This document shows positions 22,174 through 33,318 of a stretch of DNA of 64,000 bases, one piece after another. A program made the position numbers and the translations under genes. Origin of the DNA: Dendrocalamus latiflorus (taxonomy: Eukaryota; Streptophyta; Magnoliopsida; Poales; Poaceae). Each line of letters begins with the position of its first letter. Positions within the stretch are counted from its first letter, which is position 1. The notes under the pieces are model-generated. The model saw only the letters and a list, made by a program, of their open reading frames with translations. It made no database searches and was not told where the DNA came from. The DNA is taken from contig CM029640.1 in the NCBI GenBank assembly GCA_017311315.1, positions 11,934,640 through 11,998,639 on the forward strand, given 5' to 3'.

Positions 22174-25100
22174 TCACATATTCTGTATGCTACCACAAAA
22201 ATCATGTAAGTGTTGTAATTTCATTTCATCAAGGGGCTTCATAACGGGTGTTGGGCAGCTTCTGTTTGTGAGTGCTTGATATACCTGCTGCATTGTTGGC
22301 CGGGTTTTCGGGCAGATTTGCAGACAACCGAAGGCCACCAGAACAACCAGAATAACATCTTTCTCCTCGTCACCCGTTGGCACTACAATGCGTGGATCAA
22401 AGATATCCTTCAGTTTTGTATGCTGCTCTGTTCGACAAAAGAATGGAAGCAATAGATCACCAGGGTGTTTTCCCATCACCACTTCCAATGCAACTACACC
22501 AAAGCTATACACGTCGCACTTCTCTGTCAACACCATTGTAGATGATAATTCTGTAATAAGAAACAAATTCAGTAGGATCAGAACAAAACCTATTTTTCTT
22601 TCTAAATCATGCCAAAATTTCATATTAAAGGATAAAACAGATTAAGCCCATGTACCTGGGGCTATATATCCACATGTCCCTGCAAAGATTGTGCTCCAAC
22701 TCGAGCAACTGTGCTTCAACTTCTTCGCCATGCCAAAGTCTGATACATAAGCCTTAAAATCGTGGTCTAGCAAGATGTTGCTACTTTTAATGTCACGGTG
22801 TACAATCGGATCATCACAATCATGGTGCAAGTAAGAGAGGGCTTGAGCTACATCCCTCACAATAGCAACCCTCTTGGACCAATTGAGCTCCTTCGCTAGA
22901 TCTTGCTGATGCAAAATTGATGCTAAACTTCCCCTTTCGATGAGATCATACACAAGAAATTTGCATTGGGAATGAGAACAGAAACCATACAGCTTGACAA
23001 TGCATCGGTGCCTGATTTTTGTCAACACTTCAATCTCAGCATGAAATGTTCCTTCATCAATGTATTCTTCCATTGGGTGGAGCAGCTTGACAGCAAAGAC
23101 ACTCCCTCCTTCGAGCTCAACTCTGAAGACAGATCCGTATCCTCCAACACCAATGCAGTACTTTTCATCAAAATTTTCTGTTGCATCGAGTATGTCTTGA
23201 AATGCAATCTTCCCGTCGAAATTCCATATGGACAGCATATCTCCAGACTTGCTTTTGCTACTGCTTTTTGCCGATTTTCTCCTCCGACAAACAAATTTGA
23301 TGATTCCTGTTGTGAGACAAATGAAGCAAAGGAGAGCAGAAGCAAGAAGTAGCGTCAAAACAAGATGTTTATTATTTTGATGTTCCTCAAAGTCCGTAAC
23401 TGTTGCCTCACATGGTGTTAAGCCATACCATGTGTCACCGCAGATACCAATATTGTGGTCAAGTGAAACCAAAATATCCCACCTATCGAGTCTAGAGACA
23501 GATGAAACCCAAAATCTGCCACCCAAACTGTTGTATGATAAATTCAGTTCATGCAGTTGCAGTTGCAGAAGCCTTGAGACAGCCATTGGAATGGCACCAC
23601 TTAAATTATTTCTGCTCAGATCCAGCTCAAGTAGGTTAGTACAATTCCCAAGCTCTTGTGGTATTGGTCCTGTCAATGAGTTGTCTGACATGTTCAAGTA
23701 CAACAAAAGGCTACATTGTCCTATTTGAGGTGGAATGCTTCCGGAAAGTCGATTGTGACTTAAATCTAGATGCGAGAGATTAAGTAGAAATCCTAATTCT
23801 AGTGGTAGTGAACCATTCAGATGATTGGACTCAAGTGACTGAGTTGTTAGAGAGGTGAAATCCCAAAAGATGGAAGGCATGGAGCCATTTATTTGATTGT
23901 TGGAAAGATCCAAGAGTTCTAACCTCGTTAAACTTCCCATGGATCCTGGAAGGAAGCTCATGAGTGTATTGTTAGAAAGATCCAAGAATTCTAACCTTGT
24001 TAGATTTCCGATGCTTCTTGGAATGAAACCTGTGATTTGGTTGTTGGAAAGATTCAAGAATTCTAACCTTGTTAGACTTCCTATGCTTCCAGGAATGGAA
24101 CCCGTGATTTCATTATTGCAGAGAGATAATGACTCCAACCTTGTTAGATTTCCGATGCTTCTTGGAATGAAACCTGTGATTTGGTTGTTGGAAAGATTCA
24201 AGAATTCTAACCTTGTTAGACTTCCTATGCTTCCAGGAATGGAACCCGTGATTTCATTATTGCAGAGAGATAATGACTCCAACCTTGTTAGATTTCCGAT
24301 GCTTCTTGGAATGAAACCTGTGATTTGGTTGTTGGAAAGATTCAAGAATTCTAACCTTGTTAGACTTCCTATGCTTCCAGGAATGGAACCCGTGATTTCA
24401 TTATTGCAGAGAGACAATGACTCCAACCTTGTTAGATTTGCGATGCTTCTTGGAATGAAACCTGTGATTTGATTGTTGGAAAGATTCAAGAATTCTAACC
24501 TTGTTAGACTTCCTATGCTTTCAGGAATGGCACCTGTGATTTCATTATTGGAGAGATACCATGACTCCAAATTGTTGGAAAGATCCAAGAATTCTAACCT
24601 TGTTAGACTTCCTATGCTTCCAGGAATGGAACCCGTGATTTCATTATTGCAGAGAGACAATGACTCCAACCTTGTTAGATTTCCGATGCTTCTTGGAATG
24701 AAACCTGTGATTTGATTGTTGGAAAGATCCAAGAAAGAGAGCTCGGCAAGGGCACCAATGCTTGGTGGGATTTGCCCAAAGAGATGGTTGCCTCTGAGGT
24801 CGAGATGGACAAGATGAGGCAAGTCTGCGAAGCGGAGCTGGTCCAACTCCCCTTGGAGGCCACACATCGGAAGCGAAATGCCGACCACAAGTGGGGCAGC
24901 ATCACGGTGGCCACGGGCATGAGGCGCCGCGGCGCTGCAGGCAACGCCAGTCCAGTTGCATGGGCTGGTGTCCTTGGTCCATGATTTGAGCTTGCAGTGA
25001 GGGGGCGAGTAGGAGTTGTTCAGGGTAGCCTTCCATCGGAGAAGTGCATATTCTTGTCGATCCAGCGGCGTCGCCGCAGAATTTGCCAAAGAGAAGAGGT

Positions 25101-25197
25101 GTTGCAAGGCAAGTAGTAGCACCAGCACCAGCTCCAAGGCAAGGGGGTTCATGTTGTGTAGGTGAAGATCTAAAACAGACATACTGCATGCATACAT
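22174..25197 (-). CDS. LRR receptor-like protein kinase (class XI / MIK2-like), intact
   Basis: Two coding exons, 25197-22656 and 22550-22174, joined by a GT-AG intron, give about 972 aa. Met-16 (MNPLALELVLVLLL) is the more likely start because it opens directly into a signal peptide; the first Met is 15 codons upstream. Domains: N-terminal cap with SPCNWTGVAC; about 16 LRRs (residues 130-560) of the LxxLxLxxNxIxGxIP type; transmembrane helix near residue 620 (LVLTLLLASALLCFICL); then a kinase with GVGGYGSV, AVKLL, HRDIKSSN, DFG and, across the splice, APE. All catalytic residues are present, so it should be an active RD kinase at the plasma membrane. Ligand unknown. The best family match is MDIS1-interacting receptor-like kinase 2. 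Unit A holds its dead paralogue. Confidence 0.93.
24001..24480 (-). repeat. 144-bp tandem repeat coding two LRRs
   Basis: TAGATTTCCGATGCTTCTTG recurs at 24001, 24145 and 24289, and with one change at 24433: an exact 144-bp period. Each unit encodes 48 residues, a pair of LRRs (NQITGFIPRSIGNLTRLES and NNEITGSIPGSIGSLTRLEF). Copies are almost identical, and a further partial unit lies at 24580-24720. This is a very recent internal expansion by unequal exchange. Confidence 0.95.
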
Positions 25198-25450
25198 GTT
25201 CTACTGATTTTCAACTATATGCACATAATATTGTTGACTTTTGAAAAAAACCGAGCCACATTTAGCCAAGAAGACCTTGACTCAGGTCAATAAATCGTAA
25301 TGAGAGCTAAAGGAGATTAATACGATATCTACATGCATGGTGTAAATTGGAGAGTGGCTGTAAGGCTATCTGACAAACGTGTCGTGCGGCTCATGCTTCG
25401 ACAGATATTGGAGGGCAGTACGTGGCAAGAAGACCAGCCTGAAATCCTGG
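25198..25450 (-). promoter_or_regulatory. presumed promoter of the intact receptor kinase
   Basis: About 250 bp between the start codon and the next array unit. It contains TTGAC/GTCAA (W-box-like) motifs, for example at 25237-25241 and 25276-25290, and no other gene. Promoter function is inferred from position only. Confidence 0.4.
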
Positions 25451-26137
25451 TTCACACAAGCAGACATCGTTGACCAGCTACTGTTCCTTGCTCCATGAGT
25501 GGAGCTTTTAGTCGGGACGAGTAGGAGACTGTTCAGGTTAGTCTTCCGATTGGAGAAGCGCCTGTGCCTGCCGATCCAGTGGTGTCACTGCCGTCGAATG
25601 TTTTTTTTTTTTTTTGAACGGAAAAGGCAGAAGGCCTGCCATTAATTAAAGAGAGATGAAAAAAAGGTTACAAACAGGTTCTCAGATTGAAAGCCTGAGG
25701 GAATACAGAAATAGGACGGGAGCCCCTCCCCCAAAACACTTGCCGAAACTTAAACGGGTCCTGTCTCCTCTCTTGCCGTCGAATGTGAGATGCAAAAATG
25801 GCGAGGTAAGGCAAGCAGCAGCAGAAGGTGTAAGGTGTAAGGCAAGGAGGCTCATGTTGTGTGGGTGTGGCTAGCTGGAGCTCCAAAAGGCACATGACAC
25901 GCACATACATACATGGTCTTACAATATATTCTCTCCGATTCTTTTTAAATGATGTTTCTAACTTTTGATAATTTACAAAATATAGTTTTGACCGTTATTT
26001 TTCATAAATTTATTTTATTATATACTTATAAAATTATAATATTAAAAAAATAACGATAAAGTTAATGATATATTTTATATATAGCCAATTTAGATAACTT
26101 TAAATATATTAATAATTAAAATTTAGAAAGTTTGATC
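25451..26137 (-). pseudogene. third receptor-kinase unit, 5' remnant only
   Basis: 25451-25600 matches the N-terminal coding region of the intact gene in degenerate form (TCCATGAGTGGAGCTT, GAGTAGGAGACTGTTCAGG, GATCCAGTGGTGTCACTGCC against GATCCAGCGGCGTCGCCGCA). 25774-26137 matches 16030-16345 upstream of the unit A copy. No kinase or LRR part remains. A small retroposon interrupts it at 25601. Confidence 0.7.
25601..25773 (-). mobile_element. 5'-truncated LINE-type retroposon with A-tail
   Basis: On the minus strand it ends in AATTAATGGCAGGCC, CCTTTTCCGTTC and about 15 A's. It is flanked by the 12-bp target-site duplication TGCCGTCGAATG (25589-25600 and 25774-25785). Only about 170 bp of 3' end was inserted, typical of target-primed reverse transcription. 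Family assignment is by the tail style only. Confidence 0.75.
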
Positions 26138-26339
26138 TAAACCTCCTCCACTGCCTCGCCCTGCCTTTTCACGCCTGACGATCTCAAGGTGGTGAGCTTG
26201 CTTCAGCTCTCCTCCATCGCCGACTTCCTCTCCGCCTCCCTCTCCCTGACCCTCCCCGCTTCCCTCGTACTGCCCAGACCCTACTCCCCCTCCTCTTCAT
26301 GCTCACGCCGCTCACGCCATCTCTTCTCCCTCTGCGCAG

Positions 26340-26723
26340 GTGGTCGTCCTGGTGCTGGGCATCGTTGCCATCTTCTTCGATCACCTCTGCAAGATCGAAT
26401 GCATGCACTCGTAAGGTGCTTCTATATTCCCCATCCTATCCTTTTGTTTTTCTCTTGCGATTTGCCCGTGTTGTTGACTGGTGCGTCGTTCTGGACCTCG
26501 GCCGCAGGCTGGAGATGACAACCGTCTCGACCTCCTTCTTCGAGGACCCCAACTCGCTCAATAAGGTATTCAATTGCTCATCTCGAGTTGCTTGCGCGGT
26601 GACATGGTGTGCACGTGAGGTGTTTGTTCATTTTCTTGTGTTACGTGTGCTAGGTTCCCTGCCTATCGATTTATGACCCTAAGGAGAAGTAAATTTCCTT
26701 GATCATTCCCGCTTACAACCAGG
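26340..26723 (+). pseudogene. ALG5: dolichyl-phosphate beta-glucosyltransferase (ALG5) fragment
   Basis: Three exons with splice signals. 26340-26410 codes VVVLVLGIVAIFFDHLCKI, the N-terminal membrane anchor. 26508-26565 codes LEMTTVSTSFFEDPNSLNK. 26654-26722 codes VPCLSIYDPKEK, a stop (TAA, 26690-26692, for the usual Tyr), then ISLIIPAYN, the first strand of the GT2 fold. ALG5 makes dolichyl-phosphate-glucose in the endoplasmic reticulum for N-glycosylation. The catalytic domain after this point is absent, cut by the LTR at 26724. The CT-rich sequence 26150-26339 before it does not match the expected first codons. This is a broken copy; the functional gene should be elsewhere. Confidence 0.8.
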
Positions 26724-28345
26724 TGAAAGCATCTAGGCCCCTAAAAATGATTTTGGTAATTAATGAATTTATGTGAATATGGGACTAATGTGTTTGATGA
26801 GTGTTTAAAAGGTTAAGTCCTTAAGTGGATAACAAGACGCATGCCAAGGATCAATATGAAGATCGAAAGTAGCTCAAGGTGAAGGTATACTTAGACTAGG
26901 ACCCTCTTTTATTTTTACCGATCTTAGGAGAAAGGGTGAAAGATCGGATTATAAGCTAAATGTCGTACCATAAAGAGGGATCATGGCAAGTAGCTTGATA
27001 GAATAATTCTTGTGCCATTTGGATCAAATTAGGATCATACATTCTTTGAAAATCATGTTTAAAAATCAAATCTGTCCTCTGTCTGGAAAAACGGAAGTAC
27101 CGGAGTTTTAACGACGGAACTACCGCAGAGCGGAAGTTTCGCAGTCCTGAGAGGTACTTCCGGCGCCCCCGAGAGTGCTCGGTGCTCTATCCAGACAACC
27201 GGAAGTACCGGCGTGTAAACCGTGGTACTTCCGCTTGCCGGAAGGTCCGGGCATCCGAGTGAAACCTTTTTTCTAGAGAGCACCCTCCGGGTGATTTTAA
27301 AGTTTGCGAAATCCAGAAGTACCAGAGTTTCAACGTCGGAACTACTGTTTGAGCGGTAGTTCTGCTGTCCGAAGCGGTACTTCCAGAGCACGGAAGCTCT
27401 GGAGGCAAGGGCAAAACCTTTTTTTTCCAGAGAGCATTAATTTTTTTTGGTTCCGGCCCATGCCGACTTCCCAGTACTACCGTAAAGTGGAAGTACCGGA
27501 TTTATAACGACGGTAGTTCCGCGCCAACTTTCAAACGGCTACTTCAGAGGCTCTGACATAGCCGTTCTATCACACCAGAGCCGGAGCAAAAGTATCGGCC
27601 CTTGGCCTGCGGTACTTCCGCTCACCCTTATTTTTTTCTGAAAATTGTTCCTAATGGCTAGATTTGGTTGGTGTGGGTATAAATACCCGTACCACTATTC
27701 AAGGATAGAAGTAAGAGACCCCATTGAACATCTTTAAGCATTGAGCATTCACTCCACACCTCATTTACTCCTTGTGCATTCATTTGAAGTGTTTGAGCCA
27801 AAAAGTGCATTGCATCAAATAGATTGATCCTTTGGCACTCGTTTGCAATCAAGTGAAGCTGGTGATTTGTTACTTTGGTGTTTGTCGGCACCTGGACGAC
27901 TCGGTGGAGGTTGATTGGTGATCTTCTCAAAGAAGCTTGTGAGAAGGCCCGGTGTGCGTGTGAAAGTTGGAGCTCACCTACCCGGAGCGGGGAAGAGCTA
28001 CCACTAGTGGATTAGAGGTGCTTCGACTTAATTCATGGAGCCGGTCCAATTCGTTTGGGCTAACCTCAACGTGGATTAGGGAAACCGGCATGTTTCCGAA
28101 CACCATGGTAAAACATCGAGTGTACTTGTTTCTCTCTCAATTTCTTTTAGCTCTTATTTATTAATCTCGTTGTGATAATTTATTTGAGTTAGAGATAGTG
28201 TTGATTCTCAACTTGACTAGAATTATGTAGGACTTAAGTGTTTTACACTCTTGTTATATTAAAATTGTAAAGAATCAATTAAAAGACAAGAAAATTTAAA
28301 AACCTCTTATTCACCCCCCTCTAGTCGGTTATTCTTGATCCTACA
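26724..28345 (+). repeat. 5' LTR with arrays of GGAAGTACCGG-type motifs
   Basis: A 1622-bp LTR from TGAAAGCATCTAGG to GATCCTACA. Between 27090 and 27620 it holds about a dozen copies of quasi-palindromes such as CGGAAGTACCGG and GGTACTTCCG. Near its end a C-run, CTCTAGTCGG and GATCCTACA occur. The primer site TGGTATCAGAGC follows at 28348-28359. Confidence 0.85.
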
Positions 28346-28347
28346 AG

Positions 28348-28359
28348 TGGTATCAGAGC
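28348..28359 (+). promoter_or_regulatory. primer binding site, initiator Met tRNA
   Basis: TGGTATCAGAGC two bases after the LTR end CTACA. It matches the 3' end of initiator tRNA-Met in complement. Confidence 0.92.
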
Positions 28360-28400
28360 TTGGTCTCTCACTTTTAGACTTAACCATCTAAAGAGAAAGG

Positions 28401-29790
28401 ATGGCTAGCGAGGGGTTTGCTATAGGAAAAGCACCTTTCTTTTATTGATCAAATTATGCTTATTGGAAAGTTAGAATGTCAATATATCTTAAGGCCATGA
28501 GTCCAAATATTTGGAAAATCATAAATGGGGGCTATGTCATGCCCTTGATCCATTGCACACTAAGGAACAAGACAGGCGTAACGCTCATTTAGATGCCCAA
28601 GCCATGAATGCACTATTTGGAGCTTTAAACGCGGACGAGTTCAATAGGGTGAGTAATTTGGAAACTGCTCATGCTATTTGGACAACCTTTTCTAAAATTC
28701 ATGAAGCGATGTCCACGGTTAAAGAAGCCAAATTGCATAGGCTTTGGATCAAATATGAGGCATTTACAATGTTGGCTCATAAGGACATACATGAGATTTA
28801 CTCACGACTCAACAACATTGTGAATGAACTTAAGGGCCTCGATACTAACCTTTCCGATGTTGATGTTGTAAGAAAAATGCTTAGGGCGTTACCGGAAAAG
28901 TATGAAACATTGGTGACTCTCTTCCTCAACTCACCCGAGTTGATAAGAATGTCACCGACACAACTCTTGGGCAATCTCATCACAAATGAGTTGTACAAGA
29001 AAGATAAGGAGGAGCTCTTGGAGCAATCATCCTCTAAGGGCAAGAAGATTACCGCCTTCAAGGCTAAGGTGGTGGTAAGCGAGAAGTCCGAAGATGATGA
29101 GGAGGACTCCGAGGAAGAGTTGGCTCTTCTAATAAAAAGAATGAACAAGTTTATGAGAAGACGCTTAAACCGAAGCGCTAGTCTTGAAAAATCAAAGAAG
29201 GGACACTCTTACACCTCCAATAAGCGCTATAGCAACATTCGTTGCTATGAGTGTGATGAGAAGGGGCACATCGCCTCTCAATGCCCCACAAAGAAGGATG
29301 ACAAGGAGAAGTCATCCAAGAAGAAAAATTATAACGGCAAGAAGAAACTTTTCAAGAAGCTTCAAAATAATGGCAAAAATGAAACCCATATTGGAGAGTG
29401 GGTCTCCGATGAGGAGTACTCCGACTCCGAGTCAAGCGAAGATGAGTCTCCCAAGAAAAGGGGCTTGTTGGCATTGCCATTAAGGAGGCTCTATCACTTT
29501 TCTCATCTCCAACATGCCTTATGGCAAAAGGAGAAAAGGTAAAAATTATTAATGATGATGAGCATTCCTATGATGATCTTATGGATATGCTTATAGAACT
29601 AAATGAATTCCTTGGAAAAGAGAAGTCAAAATTTAAGGTCTTGAAGAGATAGCATATTTCTCTAAAAGAATCTTATGAGGAGCTAAAGGAAGCTCATGAC
29701 TTGCTTATCCAAGAAAATCAAAATAAATCTTGCACTAGCATTACTTGTGATATTCTAAATAAAATGCCTAGTGTAGAAATCTCAAAATCT
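28401..29790 (+). pseudogene. copia gag (UBN2) with zinc knuckle, broken
   Basis: The original start is ATG at 28401 (MASEGFAIGKAPFF). A TGA at 28446-28448 stands where Trp is expected, and a frame change follows near 28530. The long frame (about 28511-29542) then reads the capsid region (YSRLNNIVNELKGLD, VRKMLRALPEKYETLV), an acidic stretch and the CCHC knuckle CYECDEKGHIASQC. After 29542 the coiled-coil tail continues in another frame with one more stop (29650). Gag would package the element's RNA. Confidence 0.85.
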
Positions 29791-30038
29791 AGCTATCGTA
29801 GGGGTGGCCCCCACCTAAGCCCAGCAGGCCTGCTAGAGGGATGTAAGGCCCAGAATGGGACATGTGTAATGACATAAGTGCCCCTGAGGGGGATACATGG
29901 ATGTAAGGGTATAACTGCAAAAGCACTCCCCATGTGGGCATATATATGTATCATTCAGGCCATGGGGAAACCCTAAGCCATTGCTCACATAACTCTCCAC
30001 TACCATACTCTCTCTGTCTGGTCCGTAACCACGACAGT

Positions 30039-30056
30039 TGGCGCCGTCCGTGGGGA
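30039..30056 (+). promoter_or_regulatory. gypsy primer binding site (TGGCGCC type)
   Basis: TGGCGCCGTCCGTGGGGA lies three bases after the LTR end. This primer-site type is common in grass gypsy elements of the RIRE2/Dasheng group, unlike the Met-tRNA site of the copia elements here. Confidence 0.8.
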
Positions 30057-30141
30057 GGACAGGAGCAAGCCTCAAGATCCGGAGAAGGATGGCACCGAAA
30101 AAGCTTCATCGTCGGCAGCGAAGAAGAAGAAGGCAGGCGAG

Positions 30142-32099
30142 GTGGAGCATCGCGTCAACACCTGGGCTTCGGCGTCGGCGGTCGCAGGCGTGGGCGGCGA
30201 TGCGGGCGCAACGGCCGCGAGCATCGACGTTTACGGCGCGGTGACCGACCCCGCCACCATCGCTGCGACCGACCCCGCCACCATCGCTGCGACGACCGAC
30301 CCTGCCACCATCGCTGCGACGACTGACCCCGCCACCACCGCCGCGGCGATCAACCCCGGCACCGCCGCTACGACCACCGAGACAGCCCCTCGCGTGGTAG
30401 GTAACCCCATCGCAGGTACCGCGACAGTCGCCGGCGGCGCCGCTCGGGTGGTCGGAGGCGGCAATGCCGGTGCCCACGCCGGCATGGCGTCCGCTCTCCC
30501 ACCCAGTGCAGGAACGGTGAGTGGTTCCGGCGGCAATGCGGGTTTCGTCACCGGCTCCAGAGTCCTTCACGCCAGCTCAGCAGGCAGCCTGGGAGCGCAG
30601 GCCGTGGTTGCCGCCGCTCTGGCCGCACCGCCAAGTGCACCGACGTCCCCACCCACGCCCACGGTGGAGAACGCCCTGCTAGCGGCCCTCAGCGCGTTCC
30701 AGCGGGAGCTAACAGATCTCCGCAGGGCCGTGCGAGACATGCAAGAGGCTCGGAGCCAACAAACCCCAATAGTGGTCGCGTCGGAACCCACGCCGGAGAG
30801 GGCGGACAGCCGCGACGCCCCCACGTCCAGCCGCGTTCCGCTACGACGCGTGGACCCGGAGTCCCCACTCTCCGCGGGCCTACAGCAGGCGGCATGGTCG
30901 GAGGACTTCAAGTTCCCGAGTGTCATCGAGGCGTACAAAGGCGACACGGACCTACGGGAGTTTGTGCGCATGTACGAAACCACCATCGAAGCTGCTGGCG
31001 GAGACGACACCACGAAGGCGAAGGGGCTCCCTCTCGCGTTGCAGGGGGTGGCGCTCTCTTGGTTCTTCACCATCGAGCCAAATTCCATCTACGCGTGGGA
31101 GCAGATCCACGACCGGCTCTACAACAACTTCCAGGGAAATTACATCGAGCGCGTCGATGCGGACCAGCTCTTCGCAGTCAAGCAAAAACCCTCAGAGAGG
31201 CTCCGGGATTACTTCAAACGCTTCACGAAGGTACGCTGCCAGGTCAAGGATGTCAATGAAACAACCGTCATCAACGCAGCAATACATGGTCTTTGCCCGG
31301 GGCCGATGGCCGAATACAACACGCGGAAACCAATCAAGACGATGGCGAAGCTCTTCGACAAGATGGAGGAGTACGCCAGAGCGGAAGAGGACGCGTGGCG
31401 CAGACACGGCGACGACTCCGACACCAATCAGGCGGAGGGCTCGGTAAAAAATGATGGCTCACCGAAAGAGGGCTCCTCGAAATGCAAACTTAAGCAGGAG
31501 CCATCGAAGCACGCCTCCGAAGTAAGGATACCCAGCACAAAGACTCGTCGGGCGACAGGCCCAAATGCGACCAACGCAAATCTCGGAAACCTCGCTATGT
31601 CTTCGACATCGAGGGTGGCTCCGAGGATAATGCTCCCGCTGGTCGTGGCGGACGAGGATGCAATGGCCGGGGACGGGGGCACGGGCGGGGTCGCGAAGAT
31701 AGAGCCCGCGGGGAGTACGACGACCAACACCATGGGCAGTGGTGCGAAGTCTATGGTCAGGGCAGCCACGACACACGTGCGTGCACCACCATCGCAGCAC
31801 TCCGGCAGAGCGTCGCCAGAGACAGAAACCCTGAGGCGCGTCCGCCCGTCGTGGCTCACGTCCAGCACCCCTAGGATCAAGGGATGCAACCCCAGGAAGG
31901 CTCCCTGCGGATTCAGGCCCACGTACAGCAACCTCAGGAGGGCCTCCTGCAACTGCAAGCCCCGGAAGGAGCCCCGTGCAAGGTCATAAACGTCATCTCC
32001 GGGGGCTCCTCATTGGAGTGTTTCAAAGAGGGCGACGAGGTTGAGAGCCATGTCCCTTTCCCTAACAATAGAGAGTGGCTTTCCGTCGACGATGAATGA
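30142..32099 (+). pseudogene. gypsy gag with four-fold DPATIAAT repeat, frameshifted
   Basis: The main frame (30142-31989) starts in Ala/Thr/Gly-rich sequence with four tandem units of TTDPATIAA (30244-30340). It contains the retrotransposon gag domain: LSWFFTIEPNSIYAWEQIH, FAVKQKPSERLRDYFKRF and INAAIHGL. Around 31600-31750 the frame is lost; the correct one reads WCEVYGQGSHDTRACTTI (a C-H-C knuckle) and then KVINVISGGSS, the usual entry to the protease (31884-32099). The frame upstream of 30142 lacks a clear Met. Confidence 0.8.
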
Positions 32100-32181
32100 T
32101 CAGATTTAGTTGGCAAACTGCATCATTAACCACCTGGGGAAGGAGAGCAGGGACCGAGTGGATGATCTTCATAAGATAGTA

Positions 32182-33033
32182 TGATGAGGACAACCCTACT
32201 ACTACTACGTCATCAACTTCTCCAAGTATTCATGAAGCACCAAAAGATCCAATGACTAGAGCAAGAGCCAAGCTTTTAAATAAAGAGGTGAATTTACTCC
32301 TTAATGCGCAAGTTAATATTATTGATGAGAACTTTATACTGCCTAAGTCTAGTGTGTTAATTGCTCTCGGATTTGAATCAAGAGGATATAGAGATGGGTA
32401 AAGAAAAGGACACGCATACATGCGACTCAAAGTAGCCGAATCGCATCTACATGAAGGAACACTGCCAAGTTCCAAGGAGATGGATTGATGGCAACACTAG
32501 GCTTCAAACCCATGCAGCCTATCCAGTACAAGCCTTGCAGCCTGCGTGCCAAAATTTGGGGCAAAATCTGGCCATGTAAACATGGGTAATATCTTGAGTT
32601 CAAAACAAAGGTCTAGTCATGTGTTACTTGTACTGTGAGTTTGACTCGAAAGCCTAGTTTACGGCTATATATAGCGCCACCTCACATCACGTATGAGGGG
32701 GAGGGGAGATCCATCAGAACAATACGTGACGAGATAAAAACAGAGAGACTAGATATTGAGTTGATGAGCTTTGTACACGTTTTTGATTTTTGATAGCCAT
32801 CAAAATTCAATAGAAGATTATGAGTTCTTGCAAATTAAGATCACTCAACCTTTTCGCTGGGAATTGGGAGCGCGATAAGGCTTTCGCTTGGTGGTCGTGA
32901 AGTCCAGCGTGTATGATCTTGTGAATTAAAAAGCGTTTGTTCTTGCATTGGCAATGGAGGATCACTATGATTCAAAAGGTTGCACGTGAGTATCCAATCC
33001 TACATCGAGAAGATTGGGTGATCCCGTATCATA
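32182..33033 (+). repeat. 5' LTR of the deleted gypsy element
   Basis: Matches 36635-37477. TATATATA at about 32666-32673. It begins inside what would be pol coding sequence (see the 3' LTR). End placed by where the two copies stop matching; approximate. From 33034 to 33318 the leader has no gene. Confidence 0.75.
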
Positions 33034-33318
33034 GTAATTATTACTTAACTTTACAACATAAAAAATTTCAGATTGTTAGGATATACACTTCCATACCAAG
33101 CTCCAATAACCGTTGTTGTGCAATTATGAACACTCTTATATTTGCTTGATCATCATGTTGCAATTGTAGCTTCTACCAAGTGTAAGTTTTTATTGGCCTT
33201 AATTCACTTCAAAAAGGTGAGAACTTTACTTGTGAGAGAAAAGAGTGAGATCAAGTGATTTATACTAATCATCCATATATCTTGTTATTGCTTTGTGTTT
33301 TCTTTGCACAATCTAACC

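Larger units (their letters stand above)
26724..29796 (+). mobile_element. copia (SIRE/Maximus-like) element, 3' truncated
   Basis: 5' LTR, Met-tRNA primer site and gag remain; protease onward is absent, the element being cut at about 29797 by a gypsy LTR. The LTR lies directly after the ALG5 fragment. Confidence 0.85.
29797..32160 (+). mobile_element. Ty3/gypsy (RIRE2/Tat-like) element, 5' part
   Basis: A short LTR (29797-30036, CGTAGGGGTGGC to CACGACA; the first base of the usual TG is mutated) is followed by the primer site TTGGCGCCGTCCGTGGGGA. Gag and the start of protease follow. The element is cut by a second gypsy LTR at about 32182. A related LTR end lies at 38344. Confidence 0.8.

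Noticed and set aside
24001..24480. CRISPR-like array
   Set aside because: The 144-bp period is coding LRR sequence in a plant gene, with no spacers.
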